This document shows positions 25,260 through 34,990 of a stretch of DNA of 55,608 nt, in pieces. The notes under the pieces are model-generated. The model was not told the DNA's origin. It was given only the letters and a program-made list of their open reading frames with translations, and ran no database searches. Source of the stretch: Candidatus Omnitrophota bacterium (lineage in GTDB: Bacteria > Ratteibacteria > UBA8468 > B48-G9 > DTJG01). A program made the position numbers and the translations under genes. The stretch is taken from contig JAMWBU010000011.1 in the NCBI GenBank assembly GCA_023819255.1, positions 1 to 55,608 on the forward strand. Reading direction: 5' to 3'. Each line of letters opens with the position of its first letter. Position 1 is the stretch's first letter.

Positions 25260-25835
25260 ATGGACGCGATTGAACTTGCAATACAAAAATTGAAATCTAT
25301 TGCACCCGAAGAAATCGAAAGAAATTCAGGATGCGAATGGAACCAGCGGCAGAAGATTATTACTGTACCATTTCTGAATATGCAATGTAATATAAGCATT
25401 TCGAATTTTTCATTCTTAGAATCTTTCATTAACACGAAAGAAAAAATATTGATTTTCCACTACCTTGTCAGAAGCAAAGACAGCATTGCAGAAACAGGAA
25501 GTTTAATATCATTTTCAGAACTTGAAGCAGGAAATATCTACAGGCCGTCCATAGAGTCAAGGGTTTATAAACCCCTGCTGGATAAATTTGGTTCATCGGG
25601 GGAAGAATTTCTTAAAAAAGCTTTTTTTCTTGGTGCTCAAAAAACCGAAATGAGTGAATTTTCTGTAAAAATAAAGGTATTTCCTAAGGTTTGCATTTAC
25701 ATCGTTCTCTACCCTGCGGACGAGGAATTCCCTGCGTCCTGTCAGATACTTTTTGATTCAAGCATCAGTCAGATCTTTGAAACAGAAGATATTGTCGTAA
25801 TGTGTGAGGAAATTGCAGAAAGACTGATATCATAA
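25260..25835 (+). CDS. DUF3786-family protein
   Basis: A 191-aa soluble protein matching the DUF3786 pattern: an N-terminal segment with SGCEWNQRQKIITVPFLN, then LIFHYLVRSKD, a GSLISFSEL motif and a C-terminal YPADEEFPASCQILFD. This family is repeatedly found beside corrinoid-dependent and Wood-Ljungdahl genes, but its function is not established. It is the last gene of the operon, 6 bp after acsE. Its stop lies only 6 bp from the convergent stop of moeA. Confidence 0.8.
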   Translation: MDAIELAIQKLKSIAPEEIERNSGCEWNQRQKIITVPFLNMQCNISISNFSFLESFINTKEKILIFHYLVRSKDSIAETGSLISFSELEAGNIYRPSIESRVYKPLLDKFGSSGEEFLKKAFFLGAQKTEMSEFSVKIKVFPKVCIYIVLYPADEEFPASCQILFDSSISQIFETEDIVVMCEEIAERLIS

Positions 25836-25841
25836 GAAAAA

Positions 25842-27080
25842 TCAAAATTTACCCGGGTTTGTAATGTCAGGTTTACTGCTTCTCAAAATTTCAACTTTGA
25901 CCTTCTGTCCCTTTCTTATTGATACTCCCTTTTCAACAACCAGTAAACCATTTGTTTCCGTGATAGAGCTTAGCATACCTGATTTTTGTTTATGATATGG
26001 AATAAAAAAATTCTCATTATTCGCCGGAATTATTTTACCCCTGAAAAGTGAAGCCCTATCGCCATTATTTTTGATATCGGTTGACAGTGTACAGTACAGA
26101 AAAAGCTTTTCCGGTTGTTTATAACCAAGCATCTTTTTTATAGCGACTTTCACAAGCATATGAAAACTTAAGTATGTGGATACAGGATATCCTGGCAGAC
26201 CAAAAACAAGTGTGCTGGACCTTTTTCCGAAAAATACGGGTTTTCCTGGTTTTTCAGCGACCTTCCAGAAAATTTTCTTTACTCCAAGGACCCTTAGTAC
26301 ATTCGTAACAAGGTCAAATTTGCCTTCGCTCACCCCACCAGAAATCAGCGCAATATCATAATCAAGCGCCTTTTTCAATAAATTGGTCAAATCCTTTTCA
26401 TTGTCACGCGCAACCCCGAGAACGTGTGGAATCCCGCCATTTTCTTTAACAAGCGCACAACGACCATAACCATTCCCATTATAAAACTTGCATCCAGTGA
26501 AGCGCATTCCAGGTTCAATCAGTTCGTCGCCTGTTGGAACAATAGAAATTTGAGGTTGTTTTCGCACCTCTATTTTCGATTTCCCCAGATACGCAAGCAT
26601 CATAACAATTGCTGAGTCAATAAAGGTACCTTTTTCAATTATTATTTTTCCCTTGTTCAGATCTTCACCTTTGAATGAAATGTTTTCACCTTTTTTCACA
26701 GGACGAAAGACCTTTATATATGATCCTGTGATTTTTACATCTTCAATTTTTACGACTGCTTCTGTTCCTTCTGGAAGCTTACTTCCGGTCATAACAGAAA
26801 AACACTTACCTGGAACAAGACGCAATCTGCGGTAGTCACCGGCTTGAACTTCTCCTGCTACTTGCAGTAAAACAGGTTTATTCTTCGTCGCGGTATATGT
26901 ATCATCAACCTTTACCGCGTATCCATCCATAGCGGCACGATCAAATGGCGGATAATCAAAAGGTGTTTTGATATCTTCAGCCAATACTCTGCCATGGCAA
27001 TTCAATAATCCTATTTTTTCTGTCGGTAATAACCGCGCGGTTTTCCACACTGTATTTATCGCTTTTTCAACAGGTATCAT
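25842..27080 (-). CDS. moeA: Molybdopterin molybdenumtransferase
   Basis: A 412-aa MoeA. It has PFDRAAMDGYAVK (~47-60), VMTGSKLPEGTEAVVKIED, PTGDELIEPG and the SGGVSEGKFD loop, and a C-terminal beta domain (VEKGVSIRKGQKVKVEIL). It inserts molybdate or tungstate into adenylylated molybdopterin for the formate dehydrogenase encoded upstream. The ATG at 27080 is preferred because AGGAG lies just upstream; a longer frame extends to 27176 but only through mobA sequence. Last gene of the hydrogenase-formate dehydrogenase array, overlapping mobA by 14 bp. Confidence 0.93.
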   Translation of the reverse strand: MIPVEKAINTVWKTARLLPTEKIGLLNCHGRVLAEDIKTPFDYPPFDRAAMDGYAVKVDDTYTATKNKPVLLQVAGEVQAGDYRRLRLVPGKCFSVMTGSKLPEGTEAVVKIEDVKITGSYIKVFRPVKKGENISFKGEDLNKGKIIIEKGTFIDSAIVMMLAYLGKSKIEVRKQPQISIVPTGDELIEPGMRFTGCKFYNGNGYGRCALVKENGGIPHVLGVARDNEKDLTNLLKKALDYDIALISGGVSEGKFDLVTNVLRVLGVKKIFWKVAEKPGKPVFFGKRSSTLVFGLPGYPVSTYLSFHMLVKVAIKKMLGYKQPEKLFLYCTLSTDIKNNGDRASLFRGKIIPANNENFFIPYHKQKSGMLSSITETNGLLVVEKGVSIRKGQKVKVEILRSSKPDITNPGKF

Positions 27081-27693
27081 AAAAATCTCCTGCTTTAATC
27101 TTTCCGTAAATATCTTTTGCCCTTTGCATATCCATCCATGTATTAATGTTAAAAAATAATACATCGGGATTACCAAATTTTATTATCTCATGATTTTTGA
27201 TATATTTCACTTTTACTTTTTCAAGAATCTTTCTGACTCTGTATTGCCTTTGTTGAAGCAATTCCTCTAAAGACAAAACTACATTTTTGCTATAAATAGC
27301 GTGCAAAACCTCAGCAAAACCATTATGTTCAGGAACAACCGCATCATATTTATCTTCGATTTTCTCTATCATAAACGAGATAAAATCAGGACTGATAAAA
27401 GGCATATCACAGGCAAGAACAAAATTGTGTTTTGACAACGAACAACTTAATCCGACGTACATTGCTCCAAGGGGCCCACACGCAAAACTATCTCTGATGA
27501 TTTTAATCTTTTTGCTTTCATAAAACACAAATTTTTCAGGGTGAACTGAAACGATGAATATTTCTGAAAATACATCTGAAATTATTTCGATGCTTTTTTT
27601 AATTACGGGTGTATTATCGGACAACATAATCAGGGATTTATCTTTCCCCATGCGCTCACTTTTTTCTCCCCTCGCAAGGATGATTGCGTTCAT
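27067..27693 (-). CDS. mobA: Molybdenum cofactor guanylyltransferase
   Basis: A 208-aa nucleotidyltransferase. The N-terminal loop AIILARGEKSERMGKDKS is the MobA signature with Arg in place of the first Gly of the usual LAGG. LACDMPFISPD, with the catalytic Asp-metal site, follows near residue 93. It would attach GMP to Mo-molybdopterin, giving the bis-MGD cofactor that FdhA-type formate dehydrogenases need. The start ATG overlaps the fdhA stop (ATGA), consistent with a dedicated FDH cofactor operon. Confidence 0.88.
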   Translation of the reverse strand: MNAIILARGEKSERMGKDKSLIMLSDNTPVIKKSIEIISDVFSEIFIVSVHPEKFVFYESKKIKIIRDSFACGPLGAMYVGLSCSLSKHNFVLACDMPFISPDFISFMIEKIEDKYDAVVPEHNGFAEVLHAIYSKNVVLSLEELLQQRQYRVRKILEKVKVKYIKNHEIIKFGNPDVLFFNINTWMDMQRAKDIYGKIKAGDFYDTC

Positions 27694-30386
27694 AACTTTT
27701 CTATTCTCACAGCGCAAATCTTATATTCAGGAATTTTTGCAACAGGGTCAAGATTATGATGGGTAAGAATATTTGCAGCTGCCTCAGCATAATGAAAAGG
27801 AATAAAAACCGTTTTTTCCGGAACAGACCTGCTCTTTTTCACTTTTATTTCAATCTCCCCTCTTCTTGAGATAACCTTTATTTTAGAACCATGTTTTAGT
27901 TTCATTTTTTTTAAATCATTCTCGTTCATCAAACAAAACGGCTCACCACTCAGCTGGTCTAATCCATCTACCCTTGCTGTCATTGTTCTGGTGTGATATT
28001 CAGTAAGAACTCTGCCTGTGGTAAGAATAAAGGGATACTTTTCATCCGGCAATTCATAAGGATACCTGTATTCAACACATTTTAATTTACCCTTGCCTGC
28101 GGGAAATTTCCCGATATGAAGAGTAGATGTTCCAGAATGTTTTTCGTCAGAACATGGCCACTGTAGAGAAGCATATAAAAGCCTCTCAGGTGTTATGCCA
28201 GCATAAATTGGTACCAGTTTATTTATCTCTCTCGTTATATCCCAGATACTATGGTAATCCCAATCAAAACCAAATCGTTTTGCCAGGTTTTTCAAAATCT
28301 CCCAGTCAGGCTTTGCATCCTGTGGTGGTTCGACACATCTATTAACCTTTTGTACCATCCTTTCTGTATTTGTAAAGGTACCTTCCTTTTCAAAGGAACA
28401 GGCAGATGGCAAAATTAAATCAGCATATTTTGCGGTCTGAGTAAGAAAAATATCCTGAACAACTAAAAATTCTAATTTTTTAATAGCCTCCTGTACGTAG
28501 GAAATATCAGGATCAGAAACAAGAGGATTCTCTCCCATTATATAAAGTCCTTTAATCTGCCCCTGATGAATTGACGAAAATATCTCTACTACAGTAAGAC
28601 CATTTTTTTCAGCTAGACAAGCAGCATTCCAGAAATTTTTAAATTTTTCCCTTATTTCAGGGTTTTCCACTTTTTGATACCCTGGGAAAAAGTCAGGCAA
28701 TGCTCCCATATCACAGGCACCCTGAACATTATTCTGTCCCCTTAAAGGAGCCAATCCGGCACCTGGTCTTCCAATCTGTCCTGTTAAGAGGGCAAGATTG
28801 GAAAGGGCAAAAACATTGTCAGTTCCTGTGATGTGCTGGGTTATACCCATCGCCCAGATGATTATACTTGCTTTGCTTGTTGCATAAATTTTAGCAACCC
28901 TTTTCATCATTTCCACTGAAATACCTGTAATTTTCTCTGCTTCAAGAAGAGAAAAATTGTTCATCCAGTTTTGATATTCTTCAAAGTTCTCCACCCGTTG
29001 TTCTATAAATTCTTTATTAATTAAGTTTTCCTGCAAAATGATTTTTGCCAGGGCATTAAGCAACATTACATCAGAACCAAACCATGGCTGTATATAAATT
29101 TCTGCAATTTTTGCCATTTCTATCTCTTGCGGATCAATTACAATAAGTTTAGCACCTCGACTGACTGCCTTTCTTATTTTATAGGAAGTCACTGGCTGAG
29201 TCTCGCTTACATTGGAGCCAATTAAAACAATACAATCGGAACAATTTTCAATTTCATCAAGGGAATTGGTCATGGCTCCAGAACCCAAAGTTTGGGACAA
29301 CGCTGCAACACTTGGAGCATGGCAAAGTCTGGCACAATGGTCAATATTGTTGGTTCTTATAATCTGTCTGAAAAACTTTTGAAAGAGATAATTTTCTTCG
29401 TTTGTGCATTTTGCAGACGCTAGTCCAGCTAAAGCATTGGCACCATATTTCTTTCTTATCTCACTGAACCTATTAACTATTAAATCCAGCGCCTCATCCC
29501 AGCTTATTTCCATAAATTTGCCAGCTTTCTTATCCTTTTTTAACAATGGCTTTTTCAATCTATCCGGGCTTTTAACATATTCAAAACCAAACTTTCCCTT
29601 TACACACAGCCATCCTTTATTCACCGAACCATCTGGCAATGCATTTATTTTCACAATAGAGTTATCTTTTACTGAAACCTGAATTCCACATCCAACCCCG
29701 CAATAAGGGCAAATTGTATTTATTTTTCTAAACTCCCATGTTCTGCCTTTTTTCTCTGCACTGATCTCTCTTAAGGCTCCAACAGGACATACCTCAATAC
29801 AGTTACCACAGAAAAAACAGCCATTATCCTTCAGAGACCCATCAAAACCAGAAACAATCTGAACGCCAAAACCCCTCCAGCCGAAGTCAATCGCATTTGC
29901 GCCAGCAATCTCTTCGCAAACTCTTACGCATTTCCCGCACATAATGCATTTTTCATAATCCCTTATGATAAAAGGTTTTCCATCTTTCTCACATACCTTA
30001 TTTCTTTCTCCCAAAAATGCTGGCTTTCTTATTCCGTATTCATATGCATATTTTTCAAGAAGGCAGTCACCACTTTTTTCACAGGTCATACAATCCGCAG
30101 GATGATTTGAAAGTAAAAGTGAAAGGAGGTTTTTTCTCATTCTTAAAATTTCAGCTGTTTTTGTAAGAACCTCTATCTCTTTTACAATCTGGTAGCTGCA
30201 AGAAGTAACTGGCCTTCTCTCTCCCTTTACTTCAACAATACAAAGTCTACAAGCACCATATGGAAGTAACTGTGGCTGCCAGCACAAAGCAGGTATCTCA
30301 ATCAGATGCTTTCTGGCAACCTCAAGTATTGTCTGGCCGATTTCCGCATCATACTCTGTGTTATCGATAAAAACTTTTATACTCAT
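27690..30386 (-). CDS. fdhA: Formate dehydrogenase catalytic subunit, Cys type, with NuoG-like N-terminus
   Basis: An 898-aa molybdo/tungsto-enzyme. The N-terminus is NuoG-like: [2Fe-2S] (Cys35, Cys46, Cys49, Cys63), a His-Cys3 cluster (HPADCMTCEKSGDC, ~95-108), then two [4Fe-4S] motifs (CIMCGKCVRVC at 147-157 and CFFCGNCIEVCP at ~190-201). The catalytic part has CPYCGVGCG (226-234) for its own cluster and the active-site region CARLCHAPSV, where Cys355 takes the place of selenocysteine. It reduces CO2 to formate or oxidises formate. No signal peptide, so it is cytosolic. It overlaps the NuoF-GltD gene by 4 bp, so electrons probably flow to NAD(P)H through that protein. Confidence 0.94.
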   Translation of the reverse strand: MSIKVFIDNTEYDAEIGQTILEVARKHLIEIPALCWQPQLLPYGACRLCIVEVKGERRPVTSCSYQIVKEIEVLTKTAEILRMRKNLLSLLLSNHPADCMTCEKSGDCLLEKYAYEYGIRKPAFLGERNKVCEKDGKPFIIRDYEKCIMCGKCVRVCEEIAGANAIDFGWRGFGVQIVSGFDGSLKDNGCFFCGNCIEVCPVGALREISAEKKGRTWEFRKINTICPYCGVGCGIQVSVKDNSIVKINALPDGSVNKGWLCVKGKFGFEYVKSPDRLKKPLLKKDKKAGKFMEISWDEALDLIVNRFSEIRKKYGANALAGLASAKCTNEENYLFQKFFRQIIRTNNIDHCARLCHAPSVAALSQTLGSGAMTNSLDEIENCSDCIVLIGSNVSETQPVTSYKIRKAVSRGAKLIVIDPQEIEMAKIAEIYIQPWFGSDVMLLNALAKIILQENLINKEFIEQRVENFEEYQNWMNNFSLLEAEKITGISVEMMKRVAKIYATSKASIIIWAMGITQHITGTDNVFALSNLALLTGQIGRPGAGLAPLRGQNNVQGACDMGALPDFFPGYQKVENPEIREKFKNFWNAACLAEKNGLTVVEIFSSIHQGQIKGLYIMGENPLVSDPDISYVQEAIKKLEFLVVQDIFLTQTAKYADLILPSACSFEKEGTFTNTERMVQKVNRCVEPPQDAKPDWEILKNLAKRFGFDWDYHSIWDITREINKLVPIYAGITPERLLYASLQWPCSDEKHSGTSTLHIGKFPAGKGKLKCVEYRYPYELPDEKYPFILTTGRVLTEYHTRTMTARVDGLDQLSGEPFCLMNENDLKKMKLKHGSKIKVISRRGEIEIKVKKSRSVPEKTVFIPFHYAEAAANILTHHNLDPVAKIPEYKICAVRIEKL

Positions 30387-33300
30387 TTTTCAAACTGGCA
30401 GAATAAACATCTGTTTGCTTCTTTGATGGCTTTTTTTGTGGAAAAGGTCTTCTCAACTTCTGCAAAACCAGTGATTCTTTTTTTCAATGGTATTAAGTTC
30501 GGCTTCTGTCTCGACAATTTAACGGGTTTTTGCTCCTTTAAATTCTCAGAGATCTGAAACCTTTTTTTCTCCTCGGGTAAAATATTGTAGATGTGCTTCA
30601 AAATTGAAAATCCTGCTTTTTTACCATCACCAATTGCCTCTACTACTGTGGCAGGTCCACGTAAAAAATCACCTCCAAGAAAAATTTTTCTACCTGAAAC
30701 CATTAGATTACTCTGCTCCACATCACAGCCTTTAAAAATCTCTGGAAACATGCTCCTCTGCCCAATGGCTATTATCAGGGTATCAACAATAGAAGAAATA
30801 ATTTCTCCTTTAACCTCTGAAATTCTCCTCCTGCCATCATCATCAAAAAAATCCATCAACTGGTATTTCTGAAATAAAATTTCCAGTGATTCACCACGAT
30901 TACGAATTTCAAGCGGTGCAAAAAGAAATCTAAACCTTACCCCTTCTCTTTCTGCTTGCTCAATTTCCCAGCTGTGAGCGGGCATTAGTTCAGAAGTTCT
31001 TCTATAATAGACTGAAACATCGTCTGCACCAATTCTCAAAACGCTCCTGGCACAGTCTATCGCCACATTTCCACCACCAATTATTCCCACCCTTTTGCCT
31101 GGATTAATTTTATCACCGCTTTTAATTCTTCTGAGAAAATCAAGCCCTTGGTAAACATTGGTAAGGTCTTCACCAGGTATACCTAATCTCTGGACATGGT
31201 TAGCTCCAACAGCAATGAAAACGGCATCGAAATTCTTCTCAAGGATTTGTAGATCTAAATTTTTCCCAAGACACTTACCAAAATACACTTTTATACGCGG
31301 GTTCAGAATGTCCCTGATTTCTCTTTCAAGCACTTTTACCGGAAGCCGAAATTCTGGAACATAATATCTCAGTGTTCCGCCAGGTTTATACTCTTTTTCA
31401 AACAACGAAACCTCTATTCCTTCGCGACTCAAAACCCATGCACAGGTAAGTCCGCACGGTCCTCCTCCAACGACTGCGACCTTTTTTTCTCGCAACGGTT
31501 TGAATTCTACCTGCTTTTTTATAGAAAGGCTCTTTTTTCGTCCGTAATCTGCGACAAACCTCTTCAATGAACAGATTGCAACCGGTTGGTCAATTTCTGC
31601 ACGTCTGCATCTGGATTCACATGGATGATAGCAGATACGGCCGCATACGGATGGAAAAGGAATGTCTTGGGCTATTATATTAAATGCCTCCTCGAAATTC
31701 CCTGTTCTTATTGCAGCAACATAATCAGAAGCCCTTACACCCGCAGGACATGCATTTTCGCATGGGGTGTAGACAAGTTCCCTGCACTGCCCTGCCCTGC
31801 AATATTTCATAAAAATATGTTCCCTGTATTCTCTTTCAAAATAAAGAAGTGTTGTCAAAACAGGATTGCACGCAGTTTGACCCAGTCCGCAGAGGCTTGC
31901 CTGTTTAAGAGTCTCGGCAAGTTCTTTTAACTGTGATATGTCCTGTGGTTCTCCGCATCCCTGAGTTATTCGTGTCAGAATCTCAAGCATCCTTTTTGTC
32001 CCAATCCTGCAGGGAACGCATTTCCCACAGGACTCTTTTTGAACAAAGTCAACGAAATATCTCGCAAATTCGACCATGCAAACCTTATCATCAACACCTA
32101 TAATTCCACCTGATCCCATTATTGCACCAAGTTTTGTTATATCTTCGTAATCAACCGGTGTATTAAACTTGCTTACAGGTAAACAACCTCCAGAAGGGCC
32201 ACCAATCTGCACTCCCTTCAATGTCCTGCCGGCAAGAGCACCACCTGCTATATCAAAAATAAGCTTACCAAGTGAAATTCCGAGTGGAACCTCTACCAGA
32301 CCAGTATTTCTTATTTTTCCTGCGAGAGAGAAAAGTTTTGTACCACCACTTAAAGAAGTCCCAATCTGCGCGAAATTTTCCCCGCTTTCCAGAATGATGA
32401 TCGGAATATTCGCAAATGTCTCAACATTATTGATACAGGTCGGCTTATTCCACAAACCCTGCTGTGCTGGAAAAGGAGGACGCGGCCTGGGCATACCCCT
32501 TTTTCCTTCAATGGAGGCTATTAATGCAGTTTCCTCTCCGCAAACAAAGGCACCAGCGCCTTCTTTAATATGCAGGTCAAAAGAAAAGTTTGTGCCAAGT
32601 ATATCATTGCCCAGCAAGCCATATCTGTAGCATTCATTTATCGCGAATTTCAGATGTTCAACTGCGATTGGGTATTCTGCCCTCACATAGACAATGCCCT
32701 GGCTTGCGCCCACTGCATATGCACAGATGATAATCCCTTCAATGACCTGGAACGGACACCCTTCCAGAAGCGCTCTATCCATAAAAGCGCCAGGATCTCC
32801 TTCATCTCCATTGCATATCACATATTTTGGATTGCCGATTGCATTTCTAACAAATTCCCACTTCAATCCTGTGGGAAAACCTGCACCACCTCTTCCTCTA
32901 AGTTTAGATCTCTTGATCTCTGCTATAACATCTTCTGGAGAAAATTCAGCCAGGACAGTCCGTAGTGCAGAAAAGCCGTTTTGAGATAGATACTGTTGCA
33001 AACTTAATGGGTCGATTAAACCGCAATTTTTGCTTACCTTGATTGTCTGGAGGTCAAAAAATTTCGTTTGTGGAATAAGAAAACGAGAAATTAATTTTTC
33101 TTTCTTAATGGTCTGTTCTATTATTTCTCTCACGTCATTTATACCAATCTTCTGATACATAACAGAAAAAGATGGTAAATCAATTGACACAACAGGTGCC
33201 CCGCTACAAAACTTCTGGCATCCTGTGGGAATAATTTGAATTTCTTTATTAAGATTTTTATTCTGAATCTGCCTTTTAAAACACTCAAGCAATTCAAGAG

Positions 33301-33418
33301 CCCCATTTGCACGGCAACCAGTAATGCAGATGCGGACTTTAATTTTTTTTGCATCTGCAAATTTACGGATGGCTTTTTTTTGCAAATTTTCCAGCTGATT
33401 GATATTCAACTTTTTCAT
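30383..33418 (-). CDS. NuoF-GltD fusion: double-flavin NAD(P)H oxidoreductase
   Basis: A 1011-aa fusion. Residues ~1-110 form a thioredoxin-like [2Fe-2S] domain (CITGCRANG...GCQKFCSGAP). Residues ~130-530 form NuoF with KLRGRGGAGFPTGLKWE, CNGDEGDPGAFMDR, GEETALIASIEG and ESCGKCVPCRIG. From ~540 a GltD/NfnB-type half begins with CENACPAGV and CGRICYHPCESRC cluster motifs, FAD site VAVVGGGPCG, NAD(P) site VGIIGGGNVA and RRTSELMPAHSWE, ending in CLFC. Two flavins and two pyridine-nucleotide sites in one chain suggest transfer between NADH, NADPH, ferredoxin and formate; bifurcation is an inference. Similar double-flavin proteins (SfrB/HylB types) are known in other anaerobes. Confidence 0.92.
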   Translation of the reverse strand: MKKLNINQLENLQKKAIRKFADAKKIKVRICITGCRANGALELLECFKRQIQNKNLNKEIQIIPTGCQKFCSGAPVVSIDLPSFSVMYQKIGINDVREIIEQTIKKEKLISRFLIPQTKFFDLQTIKVSKNCGLIDPLSLQQYLSQNGFSALRTVLAEFSPEDVIAEIKRSKLRGRGGAGFPTGLKWEFVRNAIGNPKYVICNGDEGDPGAFMDRALLEGCPFQVIEGIIICAYAVGASQGIVYVRAEYPIAVEHLKFAINECYRYGLLGNDILGTNFSFDLHIKEGAGAFVCGEETALIASIEGKRGMPRPRPPFPAQQGLWNKPTCINNVETFANIPIIILESGENFAQIGTSLSGGTKLFSLAGKIRNTGLVEVPLGISLGKLIFDIAGGALAGRTLKGVQIGGPSGGCLPVSKFNTPVDYEDITKLGAIMGSGGIIGVDDKVCMVEFARYFVDFVQKESCGKCVPCRIGTKRMLEILTRITQGCGEPQDISQLKELAETLKQASLCGLGQTACNPVLTTLLYFEREYREHIFMKYCRAGQCRELVYTPCENACPAGVRASDYVAAIRTGNFEEAFNIIAQDIPFPSVCGRICYHPCESRCRRAEIDQPVAICSLKRFVADYGRKKSLSIKKQVEFKPLREKKVAVVGGGPCGLTCAWVLSREGIEVSLFEKEYKPGGTLRYYVPEFRLPVKVLEREIRDILNPRIKVYFGKCLGKNLDLQILEKNFDAVFIAVGANHVQRLGIPGEDLTNVYQGLDFLRRIKSGDKINPGKRVGIIGGGNVAIDCARSVLRIGADDVSVYYRRTSELMPAHSWEIEQAEREGVRFRFLFAPLEIRNRGESLEILFQKYQLMDFFDDDGRRRISEVKGEIISSIVDTLIIAIGQRSMFPEIFKGCDVEQSNLMVSGRKIFLGGDFLRGPATVVEAIGDGKKAGFSILKHIYNILPEEKKRFQISENLKEQKPVKLSRQKPNLIPLKKRITGFAEVEKTFSTKKAIKEANRCLFCQFEK

Positions 33419-33846
33419 TTAAGGTTTTTAAATATTGATAAAGCCTTTTCAGGGGTAAGATTTCCAAAATACCGCTGGTTTATCATCATCACAGGAGCAA
33501 GAAAACAACTACCCAGACACGCAACCTCCTGAAGAGTAAATCTTCCATCAGCCGTGGTTTTACCATTGGTTAATCCATACTTTCTCTCAAGAATTCTTTT
33601 TACTTCCCTTGCCCCTTTCACATGACATGCTGTACCATCACAAAGCTTTACAAGATATTTTCCTCTTTTTTCTGTTGTGAATTGAGAATAAAAGGTAAGC
33701 ACCCCGAAAATCTTGCTTTCCGGGATATCTAACTGCTTGCAAATTTTTTTAAGCAATGAAACAGGAATATAGTTTTTCCTGCCCTGGATATCCTGAAGCA
33801 GTTCAAGGTAATAGCCTTTTTTGTTTTTATATTTATCAATCTTCAT
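33415..33846 (-). CDS. NuoE-like [2Fe-2S] subunit of the formate dehydrogenase complex
   Basis: A 143-aa NuoE/HndA-family protein with an N-terminal helical region (YIPVSLLKKICKQLDIPESK) and a thioredoxin-fold cluster site (CDGTACHVKGA and CLGSCFLAP). It should partner the NuoF half of the fusion encoded 4 bp overlapping downstream. It overlaps the MOSC-MogA gene end by 11 bp. It is clearly distinct from the NuoE at 15724, so the window encodes two separate diaphorases. Confidence 0.9.
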   Translation of the reverse strand: MKIDKYKNKKGYYLELLQDIQGRKNYIPVSLLKKICKQLDIPESKIFGVLTFYSQFTTEKRGKYLVKLCDGTACHVKGAREVKRILERKYGLTNGKTTADGRFTLQEVACLGSCFLAPVMMINQRYFGNLTPEKALSIFKNLK

Positions 33847-34756
33847 GTGGAAATCCCCTGATCATTTTAATTGCGTGCAGGATTATGTCTTTTAAAATTT
33901 CAAAGCACTCTTTTACACCTTTTAATCCTCCTGGAATATTTATTATTAAGGTATTGCCCCTGATACCTGCTACTGCCCGTGAAAGCACAGAAAATTTGGT
34001 ACTTTCAAATGTTTTCATTCTTATTAACTCAGGTATCCCCGGTATATTTTTCTCTAAAACTTCAGTAGTTGCCTCGGGCGTGATGTCCCTTACTCCAGGA
34101 CCCGTTCCACCGGTTGTCAGCACCAGATCAAGCTCCGATGAAAACATAAGTAACCTGTCTTTTATCAGCTGTTTTTCGTCAGGAACCACTTCATACCTCA
34201 AAACATTCCAGTTGTTCTTTGCGCATGCCTCAACAAGATACCTGCCACTGTAATCAATTCTTGATCCTCTATAGCAACTATCGCTCACTGTCAGAATACC
34301 AGCATCAATCTTTGGTTCAACCTTAATCAAATCTCCGGTCTTCGCTTTCCCGCCTTTAACCACTCTTGCAAAAATTCCTTCACCGGGCATAATACAACTC
34401 CCAATCTTTTTATAAATTTCACAATAAAGATGACACTTTTTGCCTATTTGAGAAACCTCTAAAACTACATTTCCGATATTAAACCTGTCCCCGATTTTTA
34501 TCAGTGATAAATCAATACCGCTGGTTGTAATATTTTCTGCGAAATCACCTGGCTTCAGTTTTTTATCCTCTTTCTTCAGGCAGAAGTTTTTCTTCTGGAT
34601 ACTTTCCCAGGAAAGCAGACTCACCTGGCGATTTTTATCCCGACCGGCATGAGCATCCCCTTCTATGCCGGAATCTTTCTTAAAAATCGCTTCTTTTACC
34701 GGAAATTTGGCCGTCCCTTTCTTCGCGCTTATGTTTATAGAAAAAACATTTCCCAT
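33836..34756 (-). CDS. MOSC domain fused to MogA/MoaB-type molybdopterin adenylyltransferase
   Basis: A 306-aa fusion. Residues ~1-150 are a MOSC domain (VKEAIFKKDSGIEGDAHAG, LKPGDFAENITTSGIDL, GKKCHLYCEIY, with Cys in the usual sulfur-binding place). Residues ~155-306 are MogA/MoaB-like with ILTVSDSCYRG, LVLTTGGTGPGVRDITPEAT and IINIPGGLKG. MogA adenylylates molybdopterin before MoeA inserts metal; MOSC domains handle sulfur on molybdenum cofactors. The fusion joins two cofactor steps just upstream of the FDH structural genes. The preceding 308 bp lack genes, so a separate promoter is likely here. Confidence 0.9.
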   Translation of the reverse strand: MGNVFSINISAKKGTAKFPVKEAIFKKDSGIEGDAHAGRDKNRQVSLLSWESIQKKNFCLKKEDKKLKPGDFAENITTSGIDLSLIKIGDRFNIGNVVLEVSQIGKKCHLYCEIYKKIGSCIMPGEGIFARVVKGGKAKTGDLIKVEPKIDAGILTVSDSCYRGSRIDYSGRYLVEACAKNNWNVLRYEVVPDEKQLIKDRLLMFSSELDLVLTTGGTGPGVRDITPEATTEVLEKNIPGIPELIRMKTFESTKFSVLSRAVAGIRGNTLIINIPGGLKGVKECFEILKDIILHAIKMIRGFPHED

Positions 34757-34945
34757 TTTTTAGCAATCTTTGTAGAAAAAAGCAAAAAAGTTTGTTGTAA
34801 GGAAGAGGATATTTTTTCTTTGCCTCTTAATATCATACCCTAATCTTTTTTGATTTGTTTTTCAATGTAAAATAATTTCGTTCAACGTAGAATTTGGCTG
34901 AAATTCTGACATAGGGAAAAATTTTTAATCTTTAATTCGTTTCAT

Positions 34946-34954
34946 ATTATATCA
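34946..34954 (-). promoter_or_regulatory. Extended -10 promoter with long leader before MOSC-MogA
   Basis: The minus strand reads TGATATAAT (34954-34946), an extended -10. No good -35 is evident. The leader to the ATG at 34756 would be ~180 nt and contains an inverted repeat AGAATTT/AAATTCT (34889-34907) and AAGAGG facing CCTCTT (~34800-34830). Nothing else is recognisable in the 34757-35064 gap apart from the hairpin at 34966-34990. Confidence 0.45.
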
Positions 34955-34965
34955 TCCACCATGGA

Positions 34966-34990
34966 AAAATAAAATGCGGAATTTTATTTT
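34966..34990. terminator. AT-only hairpin between the URO-D-like and MOSC-MogA genes
   Basis: AAAATAAAAT (34966-34975) and ATTTTATTTT (34981-34990) are perfect inverted repeats around a 5-base loop. On the minus strand the hairpin lies ~75 bp after the stop of the URO-D-like gene and ends in a T-rich run. A stem with no G or C is weak, so termination is uncertain. It could instead be a protein-binding site for the adjacent promoter. Confidence 0.35.

Noticed and set aside
27690..30386. Selenocysteine formate dehydrogenase
   Set aside because: The active-site codon is Cys355 in CARLCHAPSV and there is no in-frame TGA, so no SECIS is needed.
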